From assembly GCF_008831285.2 (NCBI RefSeq), contig NC_045146.1:11110972-11174971 (forward strand): a DNA stretch of 64,000 bases, given 5' to 3'. This document shows, piece after piece, positions 20,700 through 58,959 of the stretch. This stretch comes from Nymphaea colorata (lineage: Eukaryota; Streptophyta; Magnoliopsida; Nymphaeales; Nymphaeaceae). Made by a program: the position numbers and the translations under genes. The notes under the pieces were generated by a model. That model searched no databases and was not told the origin of the DNA. It saw only the letters and a program-made list of their open reading frames with translations. Each line of letters starts with the position of its first letter. Positions within the stretch are counted from its first letter, which is position 1.

Positions 20700-21540
20700 C
20701 TTTGTCTGTGCAATTCAAACACCCCCTAGGTTTGGCAATTCAGCTGAAGGTTCTTGAATTAGGTTCTTTGGTTGGATCATGACTATCATCACTAGGGAAG
20801 CTGAAATCTGAAGGAATGAAATCATCAAAGGGCATGATAAGCAATGTTTTACTTGTATTTTTTTCAGGTGCTCATTATGTTTAAGATAGAGAAACTCATT
20901 TTCATAAAATCGAATGTCCCCACTAGTAAAAACCATATGTTTTTCAATTCATATAATTTGTAAGCGCTTTGACCAAAAGGATATCCTATAAAGATGCATC
21001 GTTTTGCTCTACTATCAAATTTATGTCCCTTAGAATGTAATAAATATAACATAGACATTTAAATATGAAGATTTTCAAATTTAGGTGGACGATTATGCAA
21101 CATCTCGTATATGATTTTGTTAGATATGACGCTGGTAGGCAAACAATTCAAAAGATAAGCTGCAGTTAAAATACTTTGTCCCCAAAACTTTGTGGGAAGT
21201 CCACTTTGGAAGAAGGGCGAGCAATGTTTAATAAATCACAATGCTTATTTTCTATGACTTAATTTTGTTAGGGTGTGGTTGCACAATTATGCTGGCATTC
21301 AATCCCCATTTCATTTAAATAAGAATTCATGTCACCTAAAAAATGTTAGTTCCATTATCACTTCATATTTTTTCGATTTTGATGTCAAACTGGTTTTCAA
21401 CAAGTTGAACAAAGCTTCTCATAATAGAGAAAGTTTCATCTTTATATTTCAATAAATAAATCCAAACAACTCAAGAAAAGTTATCTATTATAGTTAGGAA
21501 ATAATGAGCACAAGTAAGAGATGGAGGTTTAAACAGTCCC
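20700..21540 (-). pseudogene. Antisense copia integrase fragment
   Basis: On the minus strand, from 21540 down, the copia integrase is readable with stops: FLTIIDNFS.VVWIYLLK near 21500, then FDIKIEKI.SDNGT near 21370 (part of the D,D,E core). These are followed by ILTAAYLLNCLPTSVISN near 21150 and KFDSRAKRCIFIGYPFGQ.AYKLY near 20950-21010. No LTRs were found on either side and the reverse transcriptase is absent, so this is an isolated, truncated relic. Confidence 0.8.
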
Positions 21541-21870
21541 CATATTTACTGAAAGTGGGAAATGTCATCAGTATTAATTTTAATTTGTTACTGACGTTTC
21601 AATTGGCTTGTCAGTGTATATTTAATTCACTGACATGGAAAGCTCACGTTAGTAATGTAGGTCATTCCCTTCGGTAGCATGAGATATAGTTTTGCTAATG
21701 TATTTTGAGTACATTAGCAAAGATTTGCCCTTCCTTGATGGCTTGGGACAGTCATCAACATTTATTCGATTATTACTAACATTGTGTCTTACCTATTAGT
21801 GTATGTTTTAATTCATTGAAGTAAGTTCTCCATGTTAGTAATGTTAGTCCTTTGTATAAGGCAGAATTTA
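21541..21870. repeat. Internally repeated A+T-rich segment
   Basis: Two related blocks, about 21612-21664 and 21798-21851, share the pattern GTGTAT.TTTAATTCA.TGA followed by CACGTTAGTAATGTAGGTC or a close variant. TTACTGA occurs near both edges. This may be a small degraded mobile element. No target duplication was identified. Confidence 0.35.
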
Positions 21871-22587
21871 CTGATAGGGTTTGCATGCACGTAGGAATAG
21901 AGGGAAAACCGTCCTAAGACAACTGCGGCGCAGCATGATCTCTCCATAGGCCCTTTTTCTTTGCATGAAACCGGAGATTAAACATTGGAAATAAAGAACT
22001 TAACAAGAAAGTAATGCTGGAAACATACTGACTCGGATCGAGACTCATCAAAAAGAAAAAGAATCGATCGAGTTTTTGATCCAAGGAAGACGTGCGCTTC
22101 CCTCCAAAGCTCTTACACTTTCATTGGCTTCTCCAAAAGTCCGACACAGGACAGGAAAGTGGGCAATGGAAGAGGATGGGCTGGAATCATGAATGAGGTT
22201 TCCCACAGCAAGCAGCGAGTCTTGCTGGTTTTCCTGTAAAATCAGCAAAGAAAAGTGAGGTCTAGAGAAAAAGAATACCACCAAAAACATAAAGAAATCA
22301 ATGGAAAAGAGAAAGGAATGAACAACACCCGGCAGCAAGTCGATAGTGTACATGAAACCTGACAGCAAGTTCGGGACGACAAAAGTCACAAAAGAAGAAA
22401 AACAAAGCAAGAGGAAGTTCCACGATTGTCCCAAAGATGAGGTTCTCTCATGGCTTCTATGACGAGAGGAAAATTCTCTAAAACACTCATATTTCTCATA
22501 GAAATTGCATAATACCTCAAAAAATTGCTTCCTATAGATCTACATACCCTAGCTTCCTCGTATTTCATGCCATTTACAAATTAAAAA
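21871..22587. other. Unassigned DNA
   Basis: A minus-strand open frame of 128 codons (22048-22434) has a hydrophobic N-terminal half but no recognisable domain. I would not call it a gene without transcript support. Confidence 0.3.
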
Positions 22588-22595
22588 GATCTAAC

Positions 22596-22995
22596 TAGGG
22601 CTGCACAACAAGTCGAGTTTGAGTTTCAGGAACTCAACTTGTTTATACTCGACTTAACTTGCAAATCGGTACTCTATATAATATTGCCAAAACCAGTTGA
22701 CGGGTTTTAACTTTTAGGGTAAAAACAAATTTCATAAGTTACATGAGTTAAATGCTTACACAAGTTAAACGAGTTAATGGTTACACGAGTTAATGTTAAA
22801 CGAGTTAATGCCTAAACAAGTAAAATGGGTTAAACGAGTTGAGGTTCGAGCTTGATTTTGTGTAGACGAGTCGACCTCGATCTTGCAATAAGGAGCTTGA
22901 CTCGAGTCTGAGCTGAGCTTGAGCTCAAGTTTTTTGAGCCAAGTAGAGCTCCATCTGGCATAGCTTGGGCCTGACTTGGTTCGTGTGCAGCTGTA
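22596..22995. mobile_element. hAT MITE, 400 bp
   Basis: Exact 8-bp duplications GATCTAAC flank it (22588-22595 and 22996-23003). The ends are TAGGGCTGCACA at the left and TACAGCTGCACA read inward from the right. The body has GAGTTAA(A/T)-type iterations (22740-22840) and GAGCTTGAGCTC motifs, as in plant hAT MITEs. No coding capacity is seen. Confidence 0.9.
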
Positions 22996-23003
22996 GATCT
23001 AAC

Positions 23004-24603
23004 TAGGTTCAAAATCCAAATAAACTCAGCTGGATCGAGGAGGTTTGGATCTGGTTCACTGCTGAAACTAGCTCCAGAACATTGAGATGCCTTTAATTTT
23101 TCAATTTAGCTCAGCTTTCATTTGTCTTCATTTGAGGTTTAAAACCGTAGATGAATGCATACAAAATGCATGTGTTAAAATCTAATGCATTATCACTATG
23201 CTTAACTTTTTCATTTGTAAGAAACAAACAAAGAAACTGCAATTATAGATAAAACTTGCTTTAATTTTTTAATTTCTCTTTATTGACACCGACTTCTTTT
23301 GGCTTAATAGTCATTTGTTCAGTTGTTCATGGGAAAAAACTTAAGAACAATTTGTTCATTGTCTTTTGATTAGTAGTTCATGGGAAAAAGTTAAGAAAAA
23401 ATTATTAAAATATTGTCTTCAAGGTTAAAGTGTTTCCAAACAATTATTAGTTGTTAGACTTAACAATGGGTCCCTTGAGCTAAGCACGAATTGATAACTA
23501 TTTATAAATTATAAACTATCGTCAGTACAGAATGCTTACTTTGGCCTTTGAAATGTTTCTTTGGATATTTCTCCAATTTCTCATGAATATTAGATATGAT
23601 CATCATCATAATCTCTCTCTCTCTCTCTCTCTCCCCCGCCACCTTATTTTCAGTGAGCAGTTCACAGCCAGGTTTTAGGAAAAATAGAACGGCCGGATCT
23701 CAAAATATTGTCAACACCTAAGCTCTACATTTACAATTCATGCATAATGTAAATTTGTGTTCGAGATATCTTACTCAAGATGCCTATATGAGACAGCCAA
23801 TCAATGAAATCATGAGGTCTGAGACCATTGATCCATGATGTTTGAAGTGGCTATGAAGTTAAGAAGTCTCAGACCTTATGTTGAGCATATGTGCACAAAA
23901 AGTGAGTTAAATTGCATTTAAAGACATAAATTATTAATGTGATGTCCAAAGCACCATTGCATATAGATATCGTTTTGTTGATGTTGAGTTGTTGTATATC
24001 TATATATATTGTACTATCAAATTGACGTTAACAATTTCATAAATTTCATAGATTTCGCAAGGACATAAAATTTAACAAGTTTAGCAAATGTTTTAGAATA
24101 GTCGGAGACATAACCCGTAAAAAATTTCAATGAAGTTATCCATTGACAAGACAAGACATAAAAAACTGAAGTGTCATGCAGTTGACATGCCTAAAAGAAA
24201 TGGAAAAAAGGCGATCGGGGTCACACACGGTCCACATGTTGGTAGGAAAGAGAAGAAAAGAAAATCAACAAACGTATATGGTGAATAAGCAGAAGAAGAA
24301 AGAATAGAACTGGAGTCTGGAGCTGAGTGCCACAAAAACGGCCGAAGAGAGAAGAAGTGCCTCTTAATTGTGCGACAGAGAGAAGGAGATCGGCTTAAGA
24401 GAAGGGTGCGACTCTTTAATTGTTCCCCTGCTTTCACACAAACGTGGCGGATACTGGCAGGGAAAGAGACCCTCCTCAGATTTTGAGAAGTAAAATTTTA
24501 TTTTTAATGTTTTTAAAAAACTTGGTAAAATATAATCAGCTATGATTAAAATTTTTTAGAAAATACGCCTCCTAAAGTCTTCCCTTGGTCCTCGGCTATA
24601 ATT
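23004..24603. other. Intergenic DNA upstream of RUVBL1
   Basis: A+T-rich, with no gene or element boundaries recognised. It contains a (CT)n microsatellite at about 23611-23633. The proximal part (24440-24603) is the likely promoter region. CTATAATTT at about 24596 is a weak TATA-like candidate. Confidence 0.4.
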
Positions 24604-24793
24604 TGTCACGATATCCTCGTTAAATTCAAGTTATGGCATTGGAATTCTTACATCTTCGTTCGCGCGCCTTCGTCCTCTCTCGCTCGCGCTCTCTCCCTTT
24701 CTCTTCGTGCTTGACTGCTTGTTCTCTTGCTGGTTGATCTCTTTGCGAGAGATTGAACAGTGGAGTCGAGGAAAAGAGGGAGGGAGAGAAAAG
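24604..24793 (+). promoter_or_regulatory. Presumed RUVBL1 core promoter and 5' UTR
   Basis: The sequence turns C+T-rich and CpG-containing (TCGTTCGCGCGCC, TCTCGCTCGCGCTCTCTCCC) just before the coding start, as is usual for leaders of plant housekeeping genes. The transcription start cannot be placed from sequence alone. Confidence 0.35.
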
Positions 24794-49479
<24,686 letters not shown>

Positions 49480-52400
49480 AAAACTCTGCCACCCACATTC
49501 TTTGGGATCAAATTGACGTTCCTCAGAGGGGTACGTTTTGTGCAGTATCCAGGGTTGCACATCCCATGCTTCAATTCAGTCAGCACTGGGGCATCATCTA
49601 GAAATTCTGTGGCCATGTTTTGCGGGTTGCAAGTATTAGACTCCAAATGGGAGTGCAGTTAGCACAGATGCGGTTCTTGTTAGGTATTTTTATTTTTTAA
49701 AAATTATTCTTCCATTTACTTTGTGAGCCATCCATCCTCTAATGATCTACCTAGGCATGCATGATTGCAATGCTCTTCGTCCCTTTTGTCCTGGATATTG
49801 GTCCATTAGATGAATTCCATGAAATGAATGACTACCGTGAGAATGGTGCAGAATTGTCCTGATTGATGGAATTTATGTTTGTTTTCTCTTACCGAACTAT
49901 CTGTTTACCTTTTCTGATGATTTTATTTTTCTGTGGAATTAATCAGTTAACTGTGGTGTTAAACATAGTTACAGGGGAACTTATGCCCGTTTTTTGATCG
50001 TTAGTCCCTGCATTGGATTCATGTCCTGCTTCGTACTGCTTCCTTGGAAGTCATTGGCGATGCCAACACGATATCATAAATATCGTAGTGTTCCTTTTGG
50101 ATAGTTCAAGTATTGCTTTTCCATCTCTTTTTTCATTTGTCATGGGTTTAACTGAAATACCTGCGTTACAGCCGATAATAAGTTGGCCTTAAGGAGTTTA
50201 ACCCGGCAATACTTGACTGGCTTTCCGCCCTTAGGCTGACTGTATTGGGAACTTGGCCCATGAAGGGTGGTCGACTCAAAAGTTAAAGACTGGTTCAAGC
50301 TGGGTTTGGTCTTTGGTAAGGGAAGATCTGCAATGGATCTTTAAAAAGGGAGTGGAGGAAAGACTGACCAACCATTGGCGTGTATGTATTACAGTGTAGA
50401 AACTTCGGTTGAATGTAGAATTTTTTGCTACATTGGCGTCAAATCTGACTCTTGCATTTGTATTGCATATGTGGACCCGAAGATGGAAAAAGCCTGTTCC
50501 GTCACTTGTGGCCAAATTAAATTCAAAAAGTTGTATGATATTTAACCCATGAGCAGTACCTATTCAAAAGCAAGCAGAACCAATCGTCGGGTCCTGAATA
50601 TTTTACTTTACTTTTGGTTACTTCCCTACTTAGGGTCGTAAAACATAGCTCTCAGGCACTATGCGTGCATCGGCTTGTGGATTGAGTTGACTCATTTTAA
50701 AGTGTAGGCCTAACTCCACTGCGTTGTTTTAGCATGTACATAGTAAATAGCCAAACCGTATCTAGCCGGCAAAGTAGGTTTCTCAAGAACCTTTTCTTCT
50801 CTGCCGCCCAAACAGGCCAATATATTGCACATATCCTTTGTTTGCACTTTTGGGTCCAAAAATTTCAGTTCCAAAGTGGGGCTGCAAGTCAACAGGTCTT
50901 CTGTTGGTTTAAGAAAATGTCTTACACCAATGACGAGTCACAAGTGGGCAGTTGCCCACACCACCATCACAAAATTTCTTTTATTCATACTGTGCCTTTC
51001 ATTTATATATTGGTGGTCCTAAAAGTAGAAAATTTTGAATTAGTGCCCTCCAGTTCCGACTCTGCCGGTGTCTTCGACTCTTCTATTTGAAAAACACATG
51101 CATTTTCTTTGGGAGCTTTTGAATTTATCACGTTGTGGCCTTTAGTGAAGAACACATGCACTTTCTATGTGAGTCAGGTAATCAGGGATTGAGTTTTCCG
51201 TAGCCCACAAAGAGAGAGAGAATCCCGTGCCACCCTTGAGTTAAGTGCTTGCCTCATTTTAAGTGTAGTTTATGCGTGTTAGAGTTTTAGTTTAGCATAC
51301 TTTTGTTTTCCTCTACGTAAACCAACATTGCACCATAGTCTAGTGGATTAAATTTAAGTCGGCTTAACAAAAATAAACAAGAAGCGAGCCGGTGGGTACT
51401 TAGTGGAAGTTCACCACCACCTACCTTGGGCCGGGTATTCTTGAGAGCGCTTCACTCTTTTCAACATCTGAACGAGTTAACAAAAGCCGCCCAACTGATA
51501 GGCGAATCACAAATCACTGCCTTTAAACTGTTTAGACATAGGTGTCCAATTTTTTCACCTAATTCACAAAAGATATTGTCCCGAGGTTAATAATAATAAT
51601 GATAATAATCATAACACACTAAGTTACAAAATTGCCCCTTAAGTTGTCCATTATCTCTTAAAAAAGTAAAACACAAAATATCATTGTTTCCCTCACCATT
51701 TGGCGAGAGGCATCTGCAGCTTCACTAGACAGAACCCTCGCCTGTAGCTTGACCCTTGCCGTGCCAATTGCCAAGGCAATAACTTTTTCTTTTTCCTTTT
51801 TAAGATATAATTACAATTTAAAAGGGCAATCTTGTAACTTATTTTAATGTTTTTTTTTTTTTTTTTTATCCAAGAGCGGCTGTTTGCAGATAGGTGGAAA
51901 ATTAGGCCACCTATTTCATGATCTCCAAAAGTGAGGGGGCTGATTGTTATTTGCCCAGTTGTTGGGGCGATTTTTTGTAATTTTTTTTCCTGTTTTGTTT
52001 ATATTTTAAGTAAGGCTGCTTGTTGATTATGCTTGATAGAGTTGTTTCTTCTTTTGTTTAACAGATAGTGTTTTTTCAAATTTTCCACATGGTCGCATAT
52101 AGGTAATTATTATATTTTCTAGTGGTAGGTATTTTTTGTTTTGTTTCCAGATCTTTTGCGCTTTTGTGTTTCATGTGGATCCCTAGTAGGATAATTCGTG
52201 ATGTGTTAATGATCGTTTTGCCGGAAGTTGGGCTAGAAAACCACTATTTTCAGCCTATGTCTGCCGGTAACTGTCAAGAAACGGTCGGTGGCGCTCCGAC
52301 GTGAGCGTATTCCTTTTGTTCTAGTTTTCGCCTTTCGGTTTCTAAACCGGTTTTAGAGTCGATTTTAGAGTGTTGTCGCTTGGAGAACTGAAAAAGGGGC

Positions 52401-53248
52401 CGGAAAATCAAACATATCCACGAATTTTCAAGAACACCACAGGGCCAACTATAGTTTAAAGGCAAGAATTAGAGTAAGAAATACTTACTATAGTTTAGAA
52501 CAATTTTGGTCTTAATCTGAATTTTTTATAAAGGCAATTCCCCCCCGTTTAAGAAATTTTTTCCCAAAACCTTCTTTTTGGTAAATTTTAGAAATTTAAG
52601 AGCTGTTTAATATAATTTTTACTAAAATTTTGGTTTCCAAGAAAAATTAACTTTTGCTGTCATTTGAAAAAGTTTTTAGCAAAAACGTTGCCTCCCTGTT
52701 TATGAAATCACAAATGAACATGCGACTAAATTGTTATTTCAAACCGTAGGAATATGAATAATTCATCTTTTTTCTCGGTTTTTTCTCGTTTCCGATTCAA
52801 CCTTTTCCCCTCTCCCTCGAACTCTCTCTGCTACCGTTTCGATCACTACCAAGGATACCACCGCTCATGGTGGTTGGCAACTTGCTAGCTGGCAAGCACC
52901 AGCGTTATCAATTGACTCCTCAGACTCGGCCAGTGATGGACTAGCAGATGGTGGTTCCTCGTAAAAAAGGAGATGCAACGGCAGCTGTTGGTTGCTTGTG
53001 CATCTGCCAGGAAAAAAGGAGCAGAGGCATAGGGCTCCTCTTGCCTCTTAAGAGAAAAGGAGCTGATGAAAGAAGCTGCAGCGGATTCTCCGGTCGTGCA
53101 AGAAGAGGAAGGCAACTGCGGCTTCTCCAGCTATATAGGCAACAATTATTCTTTTCTTATTTAGAAAAAATTACAAATCAGCACTCATGTATTGCATGAA
53201 AAAAATGACCAAATAAGAGGTGTTAATAAGTTGTTCATGTAAATGATA

Positions 53249-53305
<57 letters not shown>

Positions 53306-54145
53306 TGTCACGACACAAAGCCAACATATAGATGTTAGATTTCCCCATACTTCCCCCAAAATTCGTGATTGTGAGATTATAACATGTTAGTCTTAAAAGA
53401 GGGAATATATATGTGTGTTTGATTTGCACCTGATGGCTGGCTCTGTAATAACAACATAGTTCTTGTTTACTACATTAGGTCCAGTTGGCAGTTAAAGAAA
53501 AAACGCAGATTGATGTCATGGGTTTGTCATGGGCAAAGCATGGCTTGATGAGATGATTTAATATTCTCTGTTCATAATATATTGAAGATATTCAGATGTT
53601 GGACAACTTGATGATCACATGGATGCATAATTACCATTTTTCCAAGCCTTATTCGTGGTTCCATGCTAACACGTTCTTAGGAATCTAGGAGGAGGAGACT
53701 TAAAGGGGGAAGTTCTGTAACTTAAAGAATCCTAATGGAGTTGTGAAGTCATTAGAAGTTCAAGTAACTATTGAACATAAATTCAAAATATCCATAATTT
53801 GTAGCCAATTATGAGCAATGTGAGCTGCACATGTGGCACATTAACTGAAGCAGCTTAGTTAATTATTTCTTTTGTGATTTTCAGCTTGCCCATTTGGAAA
53901 ATGCTCATATTGTCTTCATTGATTTTATTGTCCCTAGCAATGTCAAAGATGTTGCTATTACAGGCCCTAATATAGGAGGAAAAACCATGAATTTTAAAAA
54001 CCTCCCAAACTAGTTTCCTATATTGAATGTTCTTGAGGGCATTTGAACAAACACATAGAAGGCATTCAAAAGAAACAATTATAAGACACAATACCTCAAA
54101 AATTTTAACTCAATATTCATGACAACAATTTATGTATGAACCTGA
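49480..54145. other. RUVBL1 3' UTR and intergenic DNA
   Basis: The 3' UTR begins here; no canonical AATAAA was found close by, so the transcript end cannot be placed. The rest is A+T-rich without recognisable genes. A somewhat G+C-richer piece at 52770-53140 has an 83-codon frame (52948-53199) rich in Arg, Lys and Gly with no known domain. The tract at 51849-51867 is poly-T. Confidence 0.45.
53250..53306. repeat. (AT)n-(AG)n compound microsatellite
   Basis: About 15 AT units run directly into about 12 AG units. Open frames through it are translations of the repeat. Confidence 0.95.
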
Positions 54146-54159
54146 TATAGATGTAGGGA

Positions 54160-54440
54160 TGTCTAACAGATTGGATTCGGATTGGATATCTATCCAAATT
54201 GTTTTTAAAAAATCGGATATGGTAAGCAGTTTAACATTCAATTAATAATCGGATTAGATTCAGATGGAAGAAATAACATCCGATCGAATTCGGATTCAGT
54301 TTTAAATAAATATGCGGATACTAACTATCTTAACAAGTATATCTGAATCCGAACTATATCTAATATCCGAATAGGAACCGTGAGTAAATATCCGAATCCG
54401 AATTGTAACTTGATATCCGAATCCGAACTGAGAGCTAATA
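54160..54440. repeat. Left subterminal CCGAAT repeats of hAT
   Basis: Many copies of CGGATT, TATCCGAATCCGAA and close variants on both strands. Similar motifs occur in inverted order at the right end. Confidence 0.7.
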
Positions 54441-54449
54441 ATCCGATGG

Positions 54450-56350
54450 AATTGGTGACCATAGGTTTTGAAGTTGCAACCTATGACATGGTATGATGTT
54501 TAGGCAAAAGGGCTAGCCAAACGCACTAACTTAACAAGATGAATATAAATTTTACATGAAGGTATAATAGCTCTATAGTTACAATGTATACTATTTAACT
54601 TAAAATATTTAAAATTATAATCATGTAAAACTAATTAATTAATATTTTATTTAATTAAACGTTCTTTTTAAATCAACCAAACTATTATAGTTAAAACATC
54701 AAGTAAGCAAGATATCTTAAACAATTTTTTTATTTAATTGAAAATAATAAAAAAACTTCAATCATGAAATTCAACAAAATAGGAATTTTTAAAATATGAA
54801 AAAAACACTTTTAGAGCTATAAATTTTTTAAGACAATTATGTTAAATTGGTTACAAGAATAGCTATTTTATATATTTAAAAAATAGCAGGTTTAAAAAAA
54901 TTATTGGCATGTACATCAGGTACAAAAAAAAAAGTTGATGGCAAAAAATATACTATTTTAAAAAACCAATTTTAAAAAAAATATATGTTTTATAATAAAT
55001 AGAAATCTTAAACGCATTATGATATTCATTTTAAGTTGAAAGCATCTTTACTGTGCATAATCTCAAATAAATATATTGAATATGAAAAAATTGTTGAACT
55101 CATAAAAAAAGTTTTATTTATCAAATTATCAATTTATTTATTTAATGAATCGGGTAAATTATTTTGTATAATCATATAATTCATTCAAAAGTCTTAGGTA
55201 TTTGATATTTAACACATAATTCACAAATTTGAAAACAAAAACCTTTAACTAGTAGGAAAACAACTAATTGTTCAATTTAACAAACTATTTTATATATCAT
55301 TGAAGTAATTATATAATTTTATGTAAAAAAACAATTATTGTAATAAAGGTAAGAGAACTAATAAATTATCTGATATATCATTGAACACTCTTTTTACGGA
55401 TGTAGCACAAATTATTTCAATTAATTCAATGAAATGAAAAAAATCATTAAATAATATTTTTTAATGAAAAATAATATGAGTCACATGATTTAATAATTCG
55501 CAATAAGTGATCATAATGAAATAATAGTTTACTCAATTAAAATATGTTATTAATTAAAAATAAATCAATTAATGTTCAATATGCACAATCATTATGAAAA
55601 AATATGACAGTCAAATATACTAATAAAAAAAGGAGAAAATTGAATCAATGAACGGGTAGGTGCTGACTTTTAGGTGTTTGGCCCACAAAAATAAAGAAAA
55701 AATAAAATAAAGTATTTTAGTCGTTTATTATTAATTGACATGCTTCTATCATCCATTTTCTCAATTATCAACGTTGACAAAATCAATTCCGTGTCCCAAC
55801 TTGTGAGACAAAACTCAAAATGTCATTTATAATGAGTACAACACCTCTTAAAAAGGAGTTTTGAAAGAATTGGATATGTGAAAAAATAGTTTTTTAATTA
55901 GTTTTGAATAATTAGTTCATATGTTTAGATGACACTTAAACTCATTTCTTTAAATACATAGAGGTATTGGTTGATTAATGATTTTTTTGTTGCAAAAGTC
56001 AAACTATAGCTTTAAAATTTTAAGTGAAGCCAAAACATATATTTTTTTTTTTTATATACGATAAACTTATCAGTTGTTTTGTTGCAAGAGTCAAAATATA
56101 GTTTTAAAATTTTAAGTGAAAGCCAAAACATAATTTTTTTAATTTTTTTTATATACAATAAACTTACCAAGTGTTTTGAAAGTACAACTATTAAGATATA
56201 AATTTATAAGATGAAATTAAATAATGACTAAATTTGTCAACTAGCTTTTAGGTCCGACAAATTGAAATTAGAAAACCATGGTTTTTCTCCTTACACCCAA
56301 TTGGAGTTGACCTGATTTAAGATGAAAATAGAAGCTTCTGACCATTTTTT
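54450..56350. other. Extremely A+T-rich hAT interior
   Basis: Nearly 2 kb of A+T-dominated sequence with no open frame of note. A pair of related blocks (about 55995-56060 and 56085-56170, sharing TTTAAAATTTTAAGTGAA and AGCCAAAACATA) shows local duplication. Confidence 0.5.
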
Positions 56351-56399
56351 TTCTTCTAAAACAAATTATTTTTATTCGCTGTTTCATGAGGATATTGAA

Positions 56400-57480
56400 G
56401 ATGATTGGTTGAACCCAACAACAAAGAAGAACAAAAAAGAACCTCCGAATCTCCGCAATGTTCTTTCTTGCACCACGTGAAGAACAACCTGCTCGACCGG
56501 ATTCGGGTGTGGGCTATATTCAAGTGGTGGTCGATCACTGGCATTATGGCCAGCAGCGAGAACCTAGTCTTTGAGGTGGGGATGGTTTCGGCAAAGTTTC
56601 CGATGAAGAACTTCGACGAGAGCCCCTCGGCGAGCCGATGAGGTGAGGTTTCACTTATTTGTATACTTTTCTTTTTTTCTTTCTCCTTTCGCTAAGTTTG
56701 TCTGTGTTCGCTGAAGCCTGAAGCTTCATCTTCTCTCTCTTTTTCCCCCTCTTTTTGTGGTGGCTTGGTGTACTGGTTCTTTTTGTTTCTTCTAGTTTTC
56801 CGTGGATTAGAGTTTTTTTTTTTGGTATACGAGTAGAACTGAGTTGTGCATTTTTCTTTTTGGTTTTCTTCTTTCTGTATTTTGTTGTTTGCCTTCTGGT
56901 GGTTGAGCTTATTTTTCATGCTATGGTGGGTGCGTAGGAAAAGGGGGATTTGGTTCATACTTGGTACTGTTGGTCTTACGAGAATAATTCCACAGTATGA
57001 TACACAAAGCAGAAGCGGGAGAGACATCAAAGATGTGTATAGAGAACAATTGTATAAGCAGAAAGTATGTGTGCAAGTGATAGTGCAAAAGTAAATAAGT
57101 TTTAAAACATGAACGAAAATAAAATCAGTAAAAATTAAGATAAACATTATTGAAAAATTATTTGTATACTTATAACAACATATATCATATCATATGTACT
57201 ATTGTGAAACGCACATGAACAGACAGAAAGTTAGGATAACAAAATGAAAAAGAAAATGAAAGAATTAACTATGAAGCAAAAGTGAATGATCCGAGAAGTA
57301 AGTTTCTAGTCCCAAATGAGATGAGTTTTCCACAGACGGAAAATGTTTCTCCAAGTTTTCCCATCTTTGTTCTTTCCTTGTCACCTTAATTACAGAGAAT
57401 CTTATGCTTATAAACATGCATCTGGATTCTTTCGTAAGCAAACCCAAGCTAATGCCAAGAGAGAGAGAGAGAGAGAGAGA
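56400..57480. other. Unassigned segment with G+C-richer island, inside hAT
   Basis: At 56405-56640 the composition shifts to clearly higher G+C and gives a 78-codon + strand frame (SENLVFEVGMVSAKFPMKNF) followed by GGTGAGGTTT, a possible donor. It could be a captured 5' exon or the transposase gene leader. I recognise no family. A (GA)n microsatellite closes the region at 57459-57484. Confidence 0.35.
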
Positions 57481-57484
57481 GAGA

Positions 57485-58680
57485 ACTGTTTATTGTAACA
57501 GTAAAGTGCCATCCCATTAAAGCTACGAGATTGTTTTTTTCCGTTTGTATCTGAAATTGTTTTCATGCTTCTTTTATTGTCAATAGCCAGCAACACTACT
57601 TTATCAACTACCATTCTTAGAAATAAGCGCTCCAACAGTGATTTTCCTCAAAGTTCAAAGTCATATTTAACTAACTTCAACTTGACAGTTGAAGTAGACT
57701 GATACATGGGACATGTAGTAACATGGCGCAGGCTATATATTCTGCCAGAGATCATTTTTTGCTAGTGGCAGTCTAGCTATAGCCATTCTTTATAACTCTC
57801 CTTTTCCATAGTTAATTTTGAAGATCAATCATTGACCTGGGAATCTTATACGTCCTATCCACACAGACATCATAAAGGTCAAAGCATTCTCATCTCTGTT
57901 CTTTCCTTGTCACCTTAATTACAGAGACTCTTAGGCTTACATTTTCCTCCTTTGCTAGTAAACAACAAACAATCTTTTTCAGAGAGGCAATACTATTCTT
58001 CTTGGCTGTTGATGACTTCAAGTTTCTAGTTATAAGAAATGTGACCGCTTATATTGCCGCGCTTTCGTAGGATTCCAACGTTCATATTGCATCCTCCAAT
58101 CCATAGAAGGGTGAAGTATTCTCTTTGTTCTTCCTTTTTTTTGTCACTGATCATGGCCAGATATGCCAGTAGTTAAGGTTTTCTAGTTTTCTAGATGGTG
58201 GGCGACTTGCACGATTTCAGTAACCATTTCATCGATGTGCAGGATCTCAGACTTAGGTTGGGTCCTCTAATCTGTTGCATTTCTTCGGTGAGTCTTCTAT
58301 ACTGACTTCTTTTGTTTCTGATGATTCTAAACTGCATTTTCTTACTAGCCATAGTAATAGACGTATGGTATTTGCTAGAACTGCTAGTTGCTCGTAGTAA
58401 TAACAACATACATTTTCTTACTAGCACAGTAATAACAGCATACATTTTCTTATCTCTGTTTTTTGGTTTGGCAATGATAAAAAAGGGCTTTCTCTCCAAA
58501 ACAACTCCTGCATTAATGGTAAGTTTTGCAGAACTACTAGTTGCTGCCTTGCTTTGATTCTCAACATAATTAGCCTAACCAAGAGCTCTTCGCATTGATG
58601 CAGTGTTGTAAAATAGAACTAGACCTTATTTAGAAGGTTATATTTCTTACTTTAACTGACAAATGACATATTTATTGCAG
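57485..58680. other. Unassigned hAT interior with local repeat
   Basis: CTTTCCTTGTCACCTTAATT is present at about 57372 and again at about 57901, each followed by ACAGAGA. A short duplicated ACATTTTCTTACTAGC-type phrase occurs at 58330-58450. No gene recognised. Confidence 0.35.
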
Positions 58681-58959
58681 TTAAAGCAAACTCAGTTGGA
58701 TATTGAATTGCTTGACGATTACAAGTGTGAGCTAGATGTATTCTTAGTATGGTGTGAAAGAGAAATTCATATGTACTACTGACTCAACTAGAACACATAT
58801 TTAGTGGTCAAGTTAAACCATATATCTTTAGTGGTTTAATCAATATTTTATTTTTATTTTTTATACATGCAATTTATGGATTCTATAACATTTGGTGCCA
58901 ATGCTTTTAGTTTTGTCTCCGCTAACAATATAGAAGCTGACATGATTCATACGAAAGCC

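Noticed and set aside
52948-53199. 83-codon Arg/Lys/Gly-rich frame as a gene
   Set aside because: No family recognised, short, and preceded by no clear gene signals; composition alone explains the open frame.
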